A stretch of 59,097 bases of DNA from Endomicrobium sp. (GTDB lineage: Bacteria > Elusimicrobiota > Endomicrobiia > Endomicrobiales > Endomicrobiaceae): positions 1 through 59,097 of the forward strand of contig JAISEY010000004.1 of the NCBI GenBank assembly GCA_031263865.1, given 5' to 3'. The translations under genes were made by a program, and so were the position numbers. The notes beneath the pieces were generated by a model. That model saw only the letters and a list, made by a program, of their open reading frames with translations, was not told the DNA's origin and ran no database searches. Below are positions 31,102-41,717 of this stretch, one piece after another; positions within the stretch are counted from its first letter, which is position 1, and every line of letters starts with the position of its first letter.

Positions 31102-31707
31102 TTGGAAAACAAATACAATAAAATTGTTAACAAACAAGAAGATGACAATGTTTTAAATAAAGAAGAAGATGACAATGTTTTAAACAAAGAAGAAGATGAC
31201 AATGTTTTAAATAAAGAAAAATTATTTATTGAAGTTAATAATTTAAAAAATACTTTAAATGAAAAAGATAAACTTATAAAAAATTATTATGATCAATTAA
31301 TGAGATTAAAAGCTGAATTTGAAAATTATAGAAAACGTGTTGAAAAAGAAAAACAAGATTATTTGGATTTTGGAAAAGAAATTATTCTTGTTAAACAAAT
31401 AAAAATTATTGATATACTTGAACAAGCTTTAAATAGTGCAAAAGTTTGCAATGATATTAATAGCATTATTGTTGGTATTGAGATGATGAAAACAGAGTTT
31501 TTAAAAACATTGAAAGATGAAGGAATTGAGGAAATATATTGTGAAAAATTTGATCATAATTTGTGTGAAGTTATAGATTATGTTGAGAACAATGAAGAGG
31601 AAGATGGCAAAATAATAAAAATTTATCAAAAAGGATATAAAATGAATGGTAAACTTATTAGACCAGTAAAAGTTAAAGTTGTAAAAAATTGTGACAAAAA
31701 ATTATAA
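31102..31707 (+). CDS. grpE: Nucleotide exchange factor GrpE
   Basis: YYDQLMRLKAEFENYRKRVEKEK. TTG start at 31102 favoured, 5 nt after GGAGG 31092-31096; the track ATG at 31090 overlaps the SD. Confidence 0.93.
   Translation: MENKYNKIVNKQEDDNVLNKEEDDNVLNKEEDDNVLNKEKLFIEVNNLKNTLNEKDKLIKNYYDQLMRLKAEFENYRKRVEKEKQDYLDFGKEIILVKQIKIIDILEQALNSAKVCNDINSIIVGIEMMKTEFLKTLKDEGIEEIYCEKFDHNLCEVIDYVENNEEEDGKIIKIYQKGYKMNGKLIRPVKVKVVKNCDKKL
31141..31221 (+). repeat. Three tandem 27-bp units within grpE (DDNVLNKEE/K x3)
   Basis: gatgacaatgttttaaataaagaagaa, then near-identical copies at 31168-31194 and 31195-31221. Confidence 0.95.
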
Positions 31708-31772
31708 TATTGTTTTTGTTTTTAATATTTGTTAATTAAGTGTAAATAATTTTATTTTAGGAGGAAATATAT

Positions 31773-33656
31773 ATGTCAAAAATAATTGGGATAGATCTTG
31801 GAACATCAAATTCTGCTGCTGCTGTTATGGAAGGAGGTAAAATAACTCTTATTCCTTCAGCTGAAGGAACGACTTTAGGTGGAAAAGCTTTTCCATCATA
31901 TGTTGCATTTACAAAAGATGAACAACTCTTGGTTGGAGAACCTGCAAGAAGACAAGCTGTTACAAATCCAGACGGAACGTTAAGTGCTTTTAAAAGAAAA
32001 ATGGGGTATGATTATAAGTATGATGTTAATGGAAAAAATTTTACACCACAACAACTTTCTGCTTTTATATTACAAAAAATAAAAAAAGATGCTGAATCTT
32101 ATTTAGGTGAAACAATAAGTAAAGCTGTTATTACAGTACCAGCATATTTTAATGATAATCAAAGACAAGCTACAAAAGATGCTGGAGCAATTGCTGGGCT
32201 TGAAGTTGTAAGGCTTGTTAATGAGCCTACTGCAGCATCGTTAGCATATGGCATAGACAAAGTTGGGAAAGAACAAAAAATACTTGTTTTTGATTTAGGT
32301 GGAGGAACACTTGATGTTACAATTATGGAAATGGGAACAGAAGGTACATTTGAAGTTCTTTCTACGTCTGGAGACACACAACTTGGTGGAACAGATATGG
32401 ATAATTCTTTAATTGATTTTATTAACAATGAATTTAAAAAAACAAACGGGATTAATTTAAAAAATGATAAAATGGCTGTTCAACGTTTAAAAGAAGCTTC
32501 TGAAAAAGCTAAAATAGAATTATCAAGTACTTTAGAAACTGACATTAATCTTCCATTTATTACTGCAGATGCATCTGGCCCAAAACATTTAACTATGAAA
32601 TTTACTAGAGCTACTCTTGAAAATTTAGTAAGATCGATAGTAGAAAGATGTAAAAAATCAATAGATCAGGCTATGAATGATGCCAAACTTACAAGTTCTA
32701 TGATAACAAAAATAATTTTAGTTGGAGGTCCAACTAGAATGCCTATTGTTAAAAAATTTGTTGAAGATTATATTGGGAAAAAAGTTGAACATGGGATAGA
32801 TCCTATGGAATGTGTGTGTTTTGGTGCAGCTGTACAAGCAGCTGTTTTAACTGGGGATGTAAAAGATATTTTACTATTAGATGTTACACCATTAACTCTT
32901 GGACTTGAAACAATGGGTGGAGTGAGGACTCCTTTAATAGATAGGAATACTACTGTTCCAGCTAAACGTTCTCAAATATTTTCAACAGCTAGTGATAATC
33001 AGCCTGGTGTTGAAATAAATGTTTTACAAGGAGAAAGATCTATGGCTAAAGATAATTTATCTTTAGGTAGATTTATGTTGGATGGAATATCACCAGCACC
33101 TAGAGGTATACCTCAGATAGAAGTTACTTTTGATATAGATGCTAATGGAATTTTACATGTTTCTGCTAAAGATAAAGGAACTGGGAAAGAGCAATCTATT
33201 AAAATATCGTCATCAACTAAATTATCAAAAAGTGATATAGATAAATATGTTAAAGAAGCAGAAAAATATGCTTCTGAAGATGCAAAATATAAAGAAGAAG
33301 TTGAAATAAAAAATGAAGTAGATAATCTTGTTTATTCAGTTGAAAAAAGTTTAAAAGAACATGGAGATAAAATTTCTTCTAATGAAAAATTAGAAATTGA
33401 ACAAGCATTAACTTCTGCAAAAGAAGCATTAAAAACTTCTGATATATCATCGATGAAAACAACTAGAGATGCATTGACAAAAGCTTCTCACAAATTTGCT
33501 GAAGTTATATATAAAGCTTCTCAAACAAAAGACAATGTTAACAAAGATCAACAATATAATAGTGATGAAAAAAATAATAAAGAAAATGTTGAAGATGAAA
33601 AAGTTGTTGATGCTGAAGTAATAAATGATGGTGATAATATAAAAAATAAAAAATAA
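31773..33656 (+). CDS. dnaK: Chaperone protein DnaK
   Basis: [41 protein letters not shown]. Confidence 0.99.
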   Translation: MSKIIGIDLGTSNSAAAVMEGGKITLIPSAEGTTLGGKAFPSYVAFTKDEQLLVGEPARRQAVTNPDGTLSAFKRKMGYDYKYDVNGKNFTPQQLSAFILQKIKKDAESYLGETISKAVITVPAYFNDNQRQATKDAGAIAGLEVVRLVNEPTAASLAYGIDKVGKEQKILVFDLGGGTLDVTIMEMGTEGTFEVLSTSGDTQLGGTDMDNSLIDFINNEFKKTNGINLKNDKMAVQRLKEASEKAKIELSSTLETDINLPFITADASGPKHLTMKFTRATLENLVRSIVERCKKSIDQAMNDAKLTSSMITKIILVGGPTRMPIVKKFVEDYIGKKVEHGIDPMECVCFGAAVQAAVLTGDVKDILLLDVTPLTLGLETMGGVRTPLIDRNTTVPAKRSQIFSTASDNQPGVEINVLQGERSMAKDNLSLGRFMLDGISPAPRGIPQIEVTFDIDANGILHVSAKDKGTGKEQSIKISSSTKLSKSDIDKYVKEAEKYASEDAKYKEEVEIKNEVDNLVYSVEKSLKEHGDKISSNEKLEIEQALTSAKEALKTSDISSMKTTRDALTKASHKFAEVIYKASQTKDNVNKDQQYNSDEKNNKENVEDEKVVDAEVINDGDNIKNKK

Positions 33657-33730
33657 TTTAATTTTTGTGATTTTTGATAAAACATGATAGAATTACTATT
33701 TATTGTTTTACAAGATTTGAGGGATAAAAG

Positions 33731-34861
33731 ATGAAACGTGATTATTATGAAGTACTTGGTGTTAATAAAGATGCTACACAGGATGGTATTAAATCAGCTT
33801 ATAGAAAATTGGCTTTAAAGTATCATCCTGACAAGAATCCTAACAATAAAGATGCAGAAGAAAAATTTAAAGAAATAAATGAAGCATATGCTGTATTATC
33901 AGATTCAACAAAAAAACAGCAATATGATACTTTTGGTTATGATTCAGATGGTAATTTTAATTCTCAAGAAAATAGTTATACTAGATATACTAGCAATGAT
34001 TTTTCAAATGTTAATGATATATTTGGTGATATATTTGGAGATATTTTTGGTTCAACAACTTCTAATAATAGAAAAAATTCTAGAATGAAAGGAGATGATT
34101 TACGTTATGATTTGGAGATTTCTTATTTAGATGTTATGAATGGAGTTGACATTTCTCTTGATATACCTAAAAAGGAAACATGTTCTTTTTGTGATGGGAG
34201 TGGAAGCAAAGGCAATTTTGGTAAAAAACAATGTAATAAATGCAAAGGGACTGGGCAAGTAAATTATTCTAGTGGTTTTTTTTCTTTTGCAAAAGGATGT
34301 TCTCAATGTAATGGCAAAGGTATTATAATAAATGATCCTTGCTATGAGTGTAATGGAGAAGGTATTGTAAAAAAACGAAAAACAATCAAAGTTAAAGTAC
34401 CACCTGGAGTTGATGAAGGAACTTCTCTAAAAGTTTCTGGCTCTGGGAATGCTGGGTTAAATGGTTCTCAATCTGGAGACTTATATGTTGTTATTCATTT
34501 GAAAAAAGAAATTGGGTTTAGAAGAGATGGGAATAATTTATATACTGATATTAGTATTACTTTTACACAAGCTGCTATTGGATTTGAATATAACGTAAAT
34601 CTTGTAGAGGGATTTGTCAAAATAAAAATTCCACAAGGAACACAGACAGGTACAATTTTGAGAATACATAACAAAGGATTTCCAATTCTTGGTAGAAAAA
34701 ATGCAAAAGGAGATTTATATGTTAAAATAAATGTTTTAGTTCCAAAACATATGAATGATGCACAAAAAAAAGCTCTTTTTGAATATGCGAAATCTATTGG
34801 CGAAATTCCAAATAATGAGAAATATAATAATAACGTATTTTTTAAAAAATTTTTTAAATGA
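33731..34861 (+). CDS. dnaJ: Chaperone protein DnaJ
   Basis: J domain with YHPDKNP; four CxxCxGxG repeats. Confidence 0.98.
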   Translation: MKRDYYEVLGVNKDATQDGIKSAYRKLALKYHPDKNPNNKDAEEKFKEINEAYAVLSDSTKKQQYDTFGYDSDGNFNSQENSYTRYTSNDFSNVNDIFGDIFGDIFGSTTSNNRKNSRMKGDDLRYDLEISYLDVMNGVDISLDIPKKETCSFCDGSGSKGNFGKKQCNKCKGTGQVNYSSGFFSFAKGCSQCNGKGIIINDPCYECNGEGIVKKRKTIKVKVPPGVDEGTSLKVSGSGNAGLNGSQSGDLYVVIHLKKEIGFRRDGNNLYTDISITFTQAAIGFEYNVNLVEGFVKIKIPQGTQTGTILRIHNKGFPILGRKNAKGDLYVKINVLVPKHMNDAQKKALFEYAKSIGEIPNNEKYNNNVFFKKFFK

Positions 34862-34993
34862 TATTTTAATATATTTTGAGATATAATTAATTTTGTATAA
34901 TACGATGGTGCATTAACTATTTTTATATTAAAATTATCTAAATATGTGTTTATGCATTATTTTTATGTAGAATATTAAAGAGGTAATATAAAA

Positions 34994-35359
34994 ATGAATT
35001 ATGAAAGCACATTTATTATTGTTCCAAATTTGGCATCTGATAAAATTGATGAAATTATTTCAAAAACTGTTAAAACTATTGAAGATTCAAAAGGTATTGT
35101 AAAACTTACTCAAAATCTTGGATGTAAAAAATTTTCTTATCCAATAAAAAAATTTAATGAAGGTGTTTATATTTATATAGAAATGTCTGCTTGTGTAGAA
35201 ACAATAAAATCGATTGAAAATTTTTTTAAATTTAATGATTTAATTTTAAGATCTTTAATAATAAAAAGTAAAAAAAAGACAAATAATATAAATAAAAAAC
35301 CATCAATTGTAGAGGTAAAAGAAAATGAATCAGCAACAAAAGACAATAAGATTACCTGA
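34994..35359 (+). CDS. rpsF: 30S ribosomal protein S6
   Basis: MNYESTFIIVPNLASDKIDEI...LGCKKFSYPIKKFNEGVYIYIEM; rpsF-ssb-rpsR-rplI-dnaB synteny. Confidence 0.93.
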   Translation: MNYESTFIIVPNLASDKIDEIISKTVKTIEDSKGIVKLTQNLGCKKFSYPIKKFNEGVYIYIEMSACVETIKSIENFFKFNDLILRSLIIKSKKKTNNINKKPSIVEVKENESATKDNKIT

Positions 35360-35798
35360 GCAAAATAGTGTTATTATAGTTGGTAGACTTACAAAGGATC
35401 CTGATTTAAGAAGAACTAGTACAGGGAAAGCTGTTTGTATATTTGACATAGCCTTTAGTAGGAGAGTAAAAGATTCTGTTACAGGCGAATGGAAAGATTC
35501 TGATACAACATTTGTTCCAATTGTTGTATGGGGAGAGCAAGCTGAAAGATGTAATGATCGTTTAAAAAAAGGATTTTCTGTGTATATAGAGGGAAGACTT
35601 AGAATGAATAAATGGGATGGTCCTAATGGGACTAAAAGAAGTCGTTTAGAAGTTATTGTTTCTAGAATACAATTTCTTTCTGTTATAAAGAATATTAATA
35701 GTGAAATTGAACAAGTTAGTGACACTACTGATAATAGCAACATTGATGAACAAAATGATCAAAATATAGATATTGATGATGAAGATATACCATTTTAA
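35325..35798 (+). CDS. ssb: Single-stranded DNA-binding protein
   Basis: NSVIIVGRLTKDPDLRRTSTGKAVCIFDIA; acidic tail DIDDEDIPF. 5' end overlaps rpsF by 35 nt. Confidence 0.96.
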   Translation: MNQQQKTIRLPEQNSVIIVGRLTKDPDLRRTSTGKAVCIFDIAFSRRVKDSVTGEWKDSDTTFVPIVVWGEQAERCNDRLKKGFSVYIEGRLRMNKWDGPNGTKRSRLEVIVSRIQFLSVIKNINSEIEQVSDTTDNSNIDEQNDQNIDIDDEDIPF

Positions 35799-35813
35799 TA
35801 TTTAGGAGAAAAA

Positions 35814-36113
35814 ATGATTTATATTAAAAAATATATTGATAAAAAAAATAAAAATCGTAATTTTAACAATGGATTGCATTATAAAAGTAGATTTAAAAAA
35901 AATAATATGATGACAAGAAAAAAAGTTTGTCGCTTTTGTTCTGATAAAATTGAAATAGATTATAAAAATATAGTATTGCTTCGTACTTTTTTAACAGATC
36001 AAGGCAAAATATTTTCAGGACGTATAACTGGGACATGTGCAAAGCATCAAAGAAAATTGAGTGAATCAATTAAAAGAGCAAGAATTCTTGCTCTTTTGCC
36101 GTTTTGTTGTTAA
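35814..36113 (+). CDS. rpsR: 30S ribosomal protein S18 (Cys-containing zinc-binding form)
   Basis: KVCRFCSDK...[46 protein letters not shown]. Confidence 0.95.
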   Translation: MIYIKKYIDKKNKNRNFNNGLHYKSRFKKNNMMTRKKVCRFCSDKIEIDYKNIVLLRTFLTDQGKIFSGRITGTCAKHQRKLSESIKRARILALLPFCC

Positions 36114-36143
36114 AATATTTTTGTATATAAATGGAAATATAAA

Positions 36144-36590
36144 ATGAAAATTATTTTAAAATGTGATGTGAAAAACATAGGGAATAATGGAGAAACAAAG
36201 GAAGTTGCTTCTGGGTTTGCAAGAAATTATCTTATTCCATTTGGTTTAGCTGTTGAAGCTACAAAATTAAATTATAAGAAAATTGATAGAAACAAAACAT
36301 TAATTGAAAAAAGTAACAATGAAGAGATAAATTTAGCGAAAAATATTGCTGAAGAATTAGAATCTACTGAATTTTTAATTAAAGTTAAAATTGGCAAAAA
36401 TAATAAAATTTTTGGAGCTGTAACTAAATTAACTATTTGCAAAATATTAAAAGATAAAGGTTTCAACATTAAAAAACAAAATATTTTTTTATATGAGAAT
36501 ATAAAAAAAATTGGGACTTATATTGTAAAAATTAAATTACATAGTACTGTTATAGCAAATATGAAAATTTTGGTTGCTAATAATAATTAA
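36144..36590 (+). CDS. rplI: 50S ribosomal protein L9
   Basis: MKIILKCDVKNIGNNGETKEVASGFARNYLIPFGLAVEAT. Confidence 0.96.
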   Translation: MKIILKCDVKNIGNNGETKEVASGFARNYLIPFGLAVEATKLNYKKIDRNKTLIEKSNNEEINLAKNIAEELESTEFLIKVKIGKNNKIFGAVTKLTICKILKDKGFNIKKQNIFLYENIKKIGTYIVKIKLHSTVIANMKILVANNN

Positions 36591-36660
36591 TAAAATATAA
36601 ACTTAGCAATTTATTGTTTATTTTTAAATTAGTAAATTATGGAGTTTTTATTTAATAAAA

Positions 36661-38028
36661 ATGATAGATATAATTGAAAAAATACCACCACAAGCTGTTA
36701 ATATTGAGATGGCAGTTTTAGGTGCAATGCTTATAGAAAAAGAAGCAATTTTCAAAGTTATTGATATAATAAATAAAAATGATTTTTATAAAGAGATTCA
36801 TTCTCAAATATTTTTTACTATGCAAAATTTATATATTGAAAATCAACCAGTTGATTTGCTTACAGTATCAGATGCATTAAAAAAAAAAGGAATATTTATT
36901 AAAATAGGAGGAATATCATATCTTACTAGTTTAATTGATTCTGTGCAAACTACTGCAAATGTTGAATATTATGCTTCAATTGTACGTGACAAATCTATCT
37001 CAAGACAATTGATAAATACAGGGTCTATGATAGTTTCTGATGCTTTTAACGAACAAATTTCCCCAAATGAAATTTTAGATAAATATCAATCAATTTTATT
37101 TAATATATCACAGGTAAATGAAAAAAGAGGTTTTTCAAATATATCGAAACTTGTAATGCCAATGCTTCAAAGATTAGAAAGATTACATTCAAATCCAAAA
37201 GATGTTTCAGGTTTATCTACTGGATTTTATGATTTTGATTTAAAAACAACTGGGTTGCATCCATCTGAACTTATAGTTTTAGCAGCAAGACCATCAATGG
37301 GTAAAACAGCTTTTGCTTTAAATATAGCAGAACATGTTGCAGTTAAAAATAAAAAACCAATTGCTATTTTTTCACTTGAAATGAAAAAAGATGCTTTAAT
37401 GGTAAGATTTCTTTCGTCTTTAGCTAGAGTAAATATAGGAAAATTAAGAAATGGGCAATATAGTAGCACAGATTGGCCAAGACTTACTAGTGCTGCTAGT
37501 AAAATTGCTGAAGCTCCAATTTTTATAGATGATGATTCTAATATAAATATTACTGAATTGAGAGTTAGAGCAAGAAAGCTTGCTGCTGAACTTAAATCAG
37601 GTGGAAGTCAACTTTTTCTAATTATAATAGATTACATACAATTTATACGAGGTTCTAATAAAAAATTTGAATCTAGACAACAAGAAGTGTCTGATATTTC
37701 AAGATCTTTAAAAGCTTTGGCTAAGGATCTTGATATACCTATTGTTGTTTTATCTCAGTTATCGAGAAAAACAGAAGATAGAAGTAGAAAAGATAATAAA
37801 CCACAACTTTCAGATTTAAGAGATTCTGGAGCAATAGAACAAGATGCTGATGTTGTTGCTATGTTATATAGAGAAGGATATTATAATAGAGAAAATATTG
37901 AAATACAAAAAAAAGCAACACTTATAATAGAAAAACAAAGAAATGGTCCAACTGGAGAAGTAAATTTAATTTTTGAAGGCGAGTATGCTAAATTTTCTGA
38001 TGAATCGAATCGTGGTGATAATTTATAA
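36661..38028 (+). CDS. dnaB: Replicative DNA helicase DnaB
   Basis: PPQAVNIEMAVLGAMLIEKEAI, LAARPSMGKTAFALNIA, IDYIQFI, DLRDSGAIEQDADVV. Confidence 0.98.
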   Translation: MIDIIEKIPPQAVNIEMAVLGAMLIEKEAIFKVIDIINKNDFYKEIHSQIFFTMQNLYIENQPVDLLTVSDALKKKGIFIKIGGISYLTSLIDSVQTTANVEYYASIVRDKSISRQLINTGSMIVSDAFNEQISPNEILDKYQSILFNISQVNEKRGFSNISKLVMPMLQRLERLHSNPKDVSGLSTGFYDFDLKTTGLHPSELIVLAARPSMGKTAFALNIAEHVAVKNKKPIAIFSLEMKKDALMVRFLSSLARVNIGKLRNGQYSSTDWPRLTSAASKIAEAPIFIDDDSNINITELRVRARKLAAELKSGGSQLFLIIIDYIQFIRGSNKKFESRQQEVSDISRSLKALAKDLDIPIVVLSQLSRKTEDRSRKDNKPQLSDLRDSGAIEQDADVVAMLYREGYYNRENIEIQKKATLIIEKQRNGPTGEVNLIFEGEYAKFSDESNRGDNL

Positions 38029-38049
38029 TATATTTGTTACAGGGAAAAA

Positions 38050-39198
38050 TTGATAAATAATATATTAATAAAAAAATCTAAAGTTTTTTTTAGGCAAACA
38101 TGGGTTGAAATCGATAAAAGTGACTTTCACTTTAATTTAAAAAACATAAAAAAGCATATTGCAAAAAATATAAAAATTATGGCTGTTTTAAAAAATAATG
38201 CATATGGGCATGGTGGAATTATTATTGCAAAAGAAGCGCAAAAATCTTCTGTACAATGGATTGCTGTTTCATCATTGGAAGAAGGCATAGAACTTAGAGA
38301 TGCAGGCATAAAAACTAATATTTTGATTTTAGAAAGAATTTTTCCATCTACTAATTTTCAAGTAGCTGTTGCTCATTCTTTAACTGCAACTATTTCTACG
38401 ATGTTGGATTTTGTTGCTTTAGAAAAATTAGCTATAAGGTTAAATAAAAAAATTGATTTTCATTTAAAGATTGATACTGGCATGGGAAGAATTGGTATTC
38501 AACCTGATTTATCATATTCTTTGTTGAATAAAATTTCAAAAACTAATGTAGTAAATATGACAGGTATTTATACGCATTATAGTGTTGCTGATATTGATCC
38601 ATTGTACACAAAAATACAATTTAATATTTTTATAAAAATAGTTAAATTTGCTAGACTGAAATTAAAATTAAAATTTATTGCGCATTCTGCGAATTCTGCT
38701 GCGTTTATTAAAAATAAGATGACACATCTTGACATGATTAGACCTGGATCAGTTATTTATGGTATGAATCCATTTAAACAAATGTACAATTTTCTAAAAT
38801 TTAAACCAGTTTTATCATGGAAAACAAAAATAATTTTTTTAAAAAAAGTTGCATCTGGGTTTTGTATAAGCTATGGAAGAACTTTTGTAACAAATAAATT
38901 ATCTGTAATTGCAACAATACCAGTTGGATATGGTGATGGTTATAATAGATTGTTATCTAATAAAGCTTTTGTTTTAGTAAGAGGGAAACGATGCCAAATT
39001 TTAGGGAAAATTACAATGAATTCTACTATGATAGATGTTACTGGAGTTAAAGGAATTTGCATTGGAGATGAAGTTGTTTTGATAGGGATTCAAAACAAAG
39101 AACAAATAAAAGTTGATGAATTAGCAAAAATTCAAGATACTATAAACAATGAAATTACTTCTTCAATATCTTCCAATATTCCAAGAATCATAGTTTAA
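38050..39198 (+). CDS. alr: Alanine racemase
   Basis: VLKNNAYGHG (PLP Lys), KIDTGMGRIG, RPGSVIYGMNP, IPVGYGDGYNR. Confidence 0.96.
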   Translation: MINNILIKKSKVFFRQTWVEIDKSDFHFNLKNIKKHIAKNIKIMAVLKNNAYGHGGIIIAKEAQKSSVQWIAVSSLEEGIELRDAGIKTNILILERIFPSTNFQVAVAHSLTATISTMLDFVALEKLAIRLNKKIDFHLKIDTGMGRIGIQPDLSYSLLNKISKTNVVNMTGIYTHYSVADIDPLYTKIQFNIFIKIVKFARLKLKLKFIAHSANSAAFIKNKMTHLDMIRPGSVIYGMNPFKQMYNFLKFKPVLSWKTKIIFLKKVASGFCISYGRTFVTNKLSVIATIPVGYGDGYNRLLSNKAFVLVRGKRCQILGKITMNSTMIDVTGVKGICIGDEVVLIGIQNKEQIKVDELAKIQDTINNEITSSISSNIPRIIV

Positions 39199-39221
39199 TT
39201 AATGAAAATAAATTTAAAAAA

Positions 39222-39821
39222 TTAAGAAATTTTTGAAAAGTGTTTATCAATAATTTTTGCTATTATATGTATTATTAATATATGACATTCTTGTATTCTT
39301 GCAGTTATTTTAGATGGTGCTTTATAACACAAATTGCAAATATTTTCCATATTTTTGCCATTTTCACCTGTCATTCCTATTGTAAAAATTTTCTTTCTTT
39401 TTGCTGATTTTAATGCTTGCAATATATTTTTAGATTTTCCACTAGTTGATATTGCAATTAATATATCTCCTTTTTGTGAAAAAGCTTCAACTTGTCTACT
39501 AAATAAATAATTAAATCCGATATCATTGCCAATTGCTGTAATTGTTGATATATTTGAAGATAAAACAATTGATGGCAATGGAATCCTTTCTTTTTCAAAT
39601 TTTACAATCATTTCTGAAGCAAAATGTAAAGCATCAGATGATGATCCTCCATTACCACATAACATAATTTTTTTTTTATTTTTATATACTTCAATGATTT
39701 TATTTGATATATCATAAATACAAGAAATGTGTTTTTTAAATATCATTTTTTCTTTTATTTTTATATTTTCTTTTATTATATCTATTATTTCTTTTTTTGT
39801 TTTACTAATATTGTATTTTAT
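39222..39821 (-). CDS. gmhA: Phosphoheptose isomerase/SIS-domain protein; N-terminus extended upstream of the track ATG, proposed ATA start
   Basis: IMLCGNGGSSSDALHFASEMIVKFEKERIPLPSI. The reading frame is open 25 codons 5' of ATG 39746 (IKYNISKTKKEIIDIIKENIKIKEK-M) back to an ATA, 6 nt after GGAG (39831-39828). TAA at 39827-39825 bounds the extension. Confidence 0.82.
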   Translation of the reverse strand: MKYNISKTKKEIIDIIKENIKIKEKMIFKKHISCIYDISNKIIEVYKNKKKIMLCGNGGSSSDALHFASEMIVKFEKERIPLPSIVLSSNISTITAIGNDIGFNYLFSRQVEAFSQKGDILIAISTSGKSKNILQALKSAKRKKIFTIGMTGENGKNMENICNLCYKAPSKITARIQECHILIIHIIAKIIDKHFSKIS

Positions 39822-39830
39822 TTTTTACTC

Positions 39831-41174
39831 CTATATTATATTCTTAGAAAGGAAATCAGTTGTTATATTGCCTTCATAAAAATTTTTATTTGTCATAATT
39901 TTGTTATGTAAAGATGCTGTTGTTTTTATTCCTTCAATTTTCAAATCTTTTAATGCTCTTTGCATTTTTACTATAGCTTCTTTTCTGTTATTACCAAAAG
40001 AAATTATTTTTGCAATTAAACTATCATATATTGCTGGAATATCATATCCTGAATAAATATGAGTGTCTACTCTAATACCTAATCCTCCAGGTAAATATAA
40101 ATTATTAATTTTACCAATAGATGGCATAAAATCTTTATCAGGATCTTCAGCATTTATTCTACATTCTATAGAATGTCCTAAAATTTTTATTTTATCTGAT
40201 GATATTGATAGTTTTTCTCCTGCTGCGAGTTTTATTTGTTCTTTTACTAAATCTAATCCTGTTACCATTTCACTTATTGGATGTTCTACTTGGATTCTCG
40301 TATTCATTTCCATAAAATAGAAATTTTTATTTTTGTCAACTAGAAATTCAACTGTACCAACTGTTGAATATTTAGCTGCATGAGCAGCATTTTTTGCTGC
40401 TTTCCCAATTTTTTTTCTTAATGATTCATTTACAAAAGGAGATGGACTTTCTTCAACAAGTTTTTGATGTCTTCTTTGTATTGAGCAATCTCTTTCAGGC
40501 AAGAAAGCTATTTTACCAAATTTATCACCAAGTATTTGTATTTCTATATGATGTGGATTTTCGACAAATTTTTCTATATATACATTTGAATTTCCAAAAT
40601 TAGCTTTTGCTTCTGTTTGAGCCATAGATATTGAATCTTTTAATGCTTCTTCAGAAACAACTATTCTTATTCCTCTTCCTCCACCTCCTGCTGTTGCTTT
40701 AATTGCTACTGGATATCCTATATTTTTTGTTATTGATAAAAGATTAGGATCATTTAAATCTATTGGGCCATTTGATCCAGGTATTGTTGGTATTCCATTT
40801 TTTTTCATTAATTTTATTGCTTCTATTTTATCTCCCATATGTTTTATTGATTCTTTTGATGGTCCAATAAACTTTATGTTACATGCTTCACAAATTTCTG
40901 CAAAATATGTATTTTCTGACAGAAACCCATATCCTGGATGTATTGCATCAGCACCAGAAATTTCTGCTGCAGCTATAATGTGTGGTATATTTAAATAACT
41001 TTCAGAAATTGTAGCTTTTCCAATACATATTGATTGATCCGCAAGTTTTACATGCATACTTTCACTGTCAAGTTCTGAGTGTATAGCAACTGTTTTTATT
41101 CCCATTTCTCTACAAGCTGCTATAATTCTACAAGCTATTTCAGATCTATTTGCAATCAAAATTTTTTTAAACAT
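39831..41174 (-). CDS. accC: Biotin carboxylase subunit of acetyl-CoA carboxylase
   Basis: MFKKILIANRSEIACRIIAACREMGIKTVAIHSELD, KATAGGGGRGIR, RNAEDP-type (CRINAEDP) and MNTRIQVEHP. Confidence 0.98.
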   Translation of the reverse strand: MFKKILIANRSEIACRIIAACREMGIKTVAIHSELDSESMHVKLADQSICIGKATISESYLNIPHIIAAAEISGADAIHPGYGFLSENTYFAEICEACNIKFIGPSKESIKHMGDKIEAIKLMKKNGIPTIPGSNGPIDLNDPNLLSITKNIGYPVAIKATAGGGGRGIRIVVSEEALKDSISMAQTEAKANFGNSNVYIEKFVENPHHIEIQILGDKFGKIAFLPERDCSIQRRHQKLVEESPSPFVNESLRKKIGKAAKNAAHAAKYSTVGTVEFLVDKNKNFYFMEMNTRIQVEHPISEMVTGLDLVKEQIKLAAGEKLSISSDKIKILGHSIECRINAEDPDKDFMPSIGKINNLYLPGGLGIRVDTHIYSGYDIPAIYDSLIAKIISFGNNRKEAIVKMQRALKDLKIEGIKTTASLHNKIMTNKNFYEGNITTDFLSKNII

Positions 41175-41210
41175 TTATATATATTACTCCTTGTAGATAT
41201 AAAATACTAT

Positions 41211-41696
41211 TTATTGTTTATCTTCTTCTTCAATTAAAAATAACTTTTGTCCATATTCAATTGGGTCTTTATCTGAAACAAATATTTTTACTATTTTTCC
41301 ATTTTTATTGCAACTAATATCTTTTATTATTTTCATTGCTTCAATTTGTCCAATTTTCTGTCCAGAAGTTATATATTTGCCTTCATATAATGAATTTGTT
41401 GAATCAATGTTTTTTAAACTTATAAAAGTTCCAACTGTTTGTGATTTTATTTCGATTTTTTTTTGTTTTTCTATATCAGTATTATTTTCTTTTTTTGTGT
41501 TAATACAATCTTCTTTTTTTGCATCAATATTATTTTCTTTTTTTATGTTTATTTTTTCTTTAATAGATTTTTCATCATCATATACTGCACAATCTCTCTT
41601 TATATGAAAAAAATCATTTCCTTTTTGGTATTTTAATTCTTCAATATCTGTATTTCTTAATAATTTTAAAAATTTTTTCATTTCTTGTGAATTCAT
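41211..41696 (-). CDS. accB: Biotin carboxyl carrier protein
   Basis: Biotinylation motif IEAMKI; followed by accC. Low-complexity linker with 8-aa repeats. Confidence 0.92.
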   Translation of the reverse strand: MNSQEMKKFLKLLRNTDIEELKYQKGNDFFHIKRDCAVYDDEKSIKEKINIKKENNIDAKKEDCINTKKENNTDIEKQKKIEIKSQTVGTFISLKNIDSTNSLYEGKYITSGQKIGQIEAMKIIKDISCNKNGKIVKIFVSDKDPIEYGQKLFLIEEEDKQ

Positions 41697-41717
41697 TTTT
41701 TATCCTTATCAAAAAGT

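Noticed and set aside
30999-31202. Minus-strand ORF with MSSSSLFKTLSSSSLFKTLSSSC repeats
   Set aside because: It is the antisense of the in-frame 27-bp grpE repeat plus the hrcA 3' end; no independent coding evidence.
33879-34088. Plus-strand [22 protein letters not shown]... inside dnaJ
   Set aside because: Alternate frame of the conserved DnaJ J-domain/G-rich linker; no SD or homology.
41472-41543. Repeated short T/A-rich blocks as a CRISPR-like array
   Set aside because: Unit is 24 bp, fully coding and degenerate, with no spacer structure and no cas genes.
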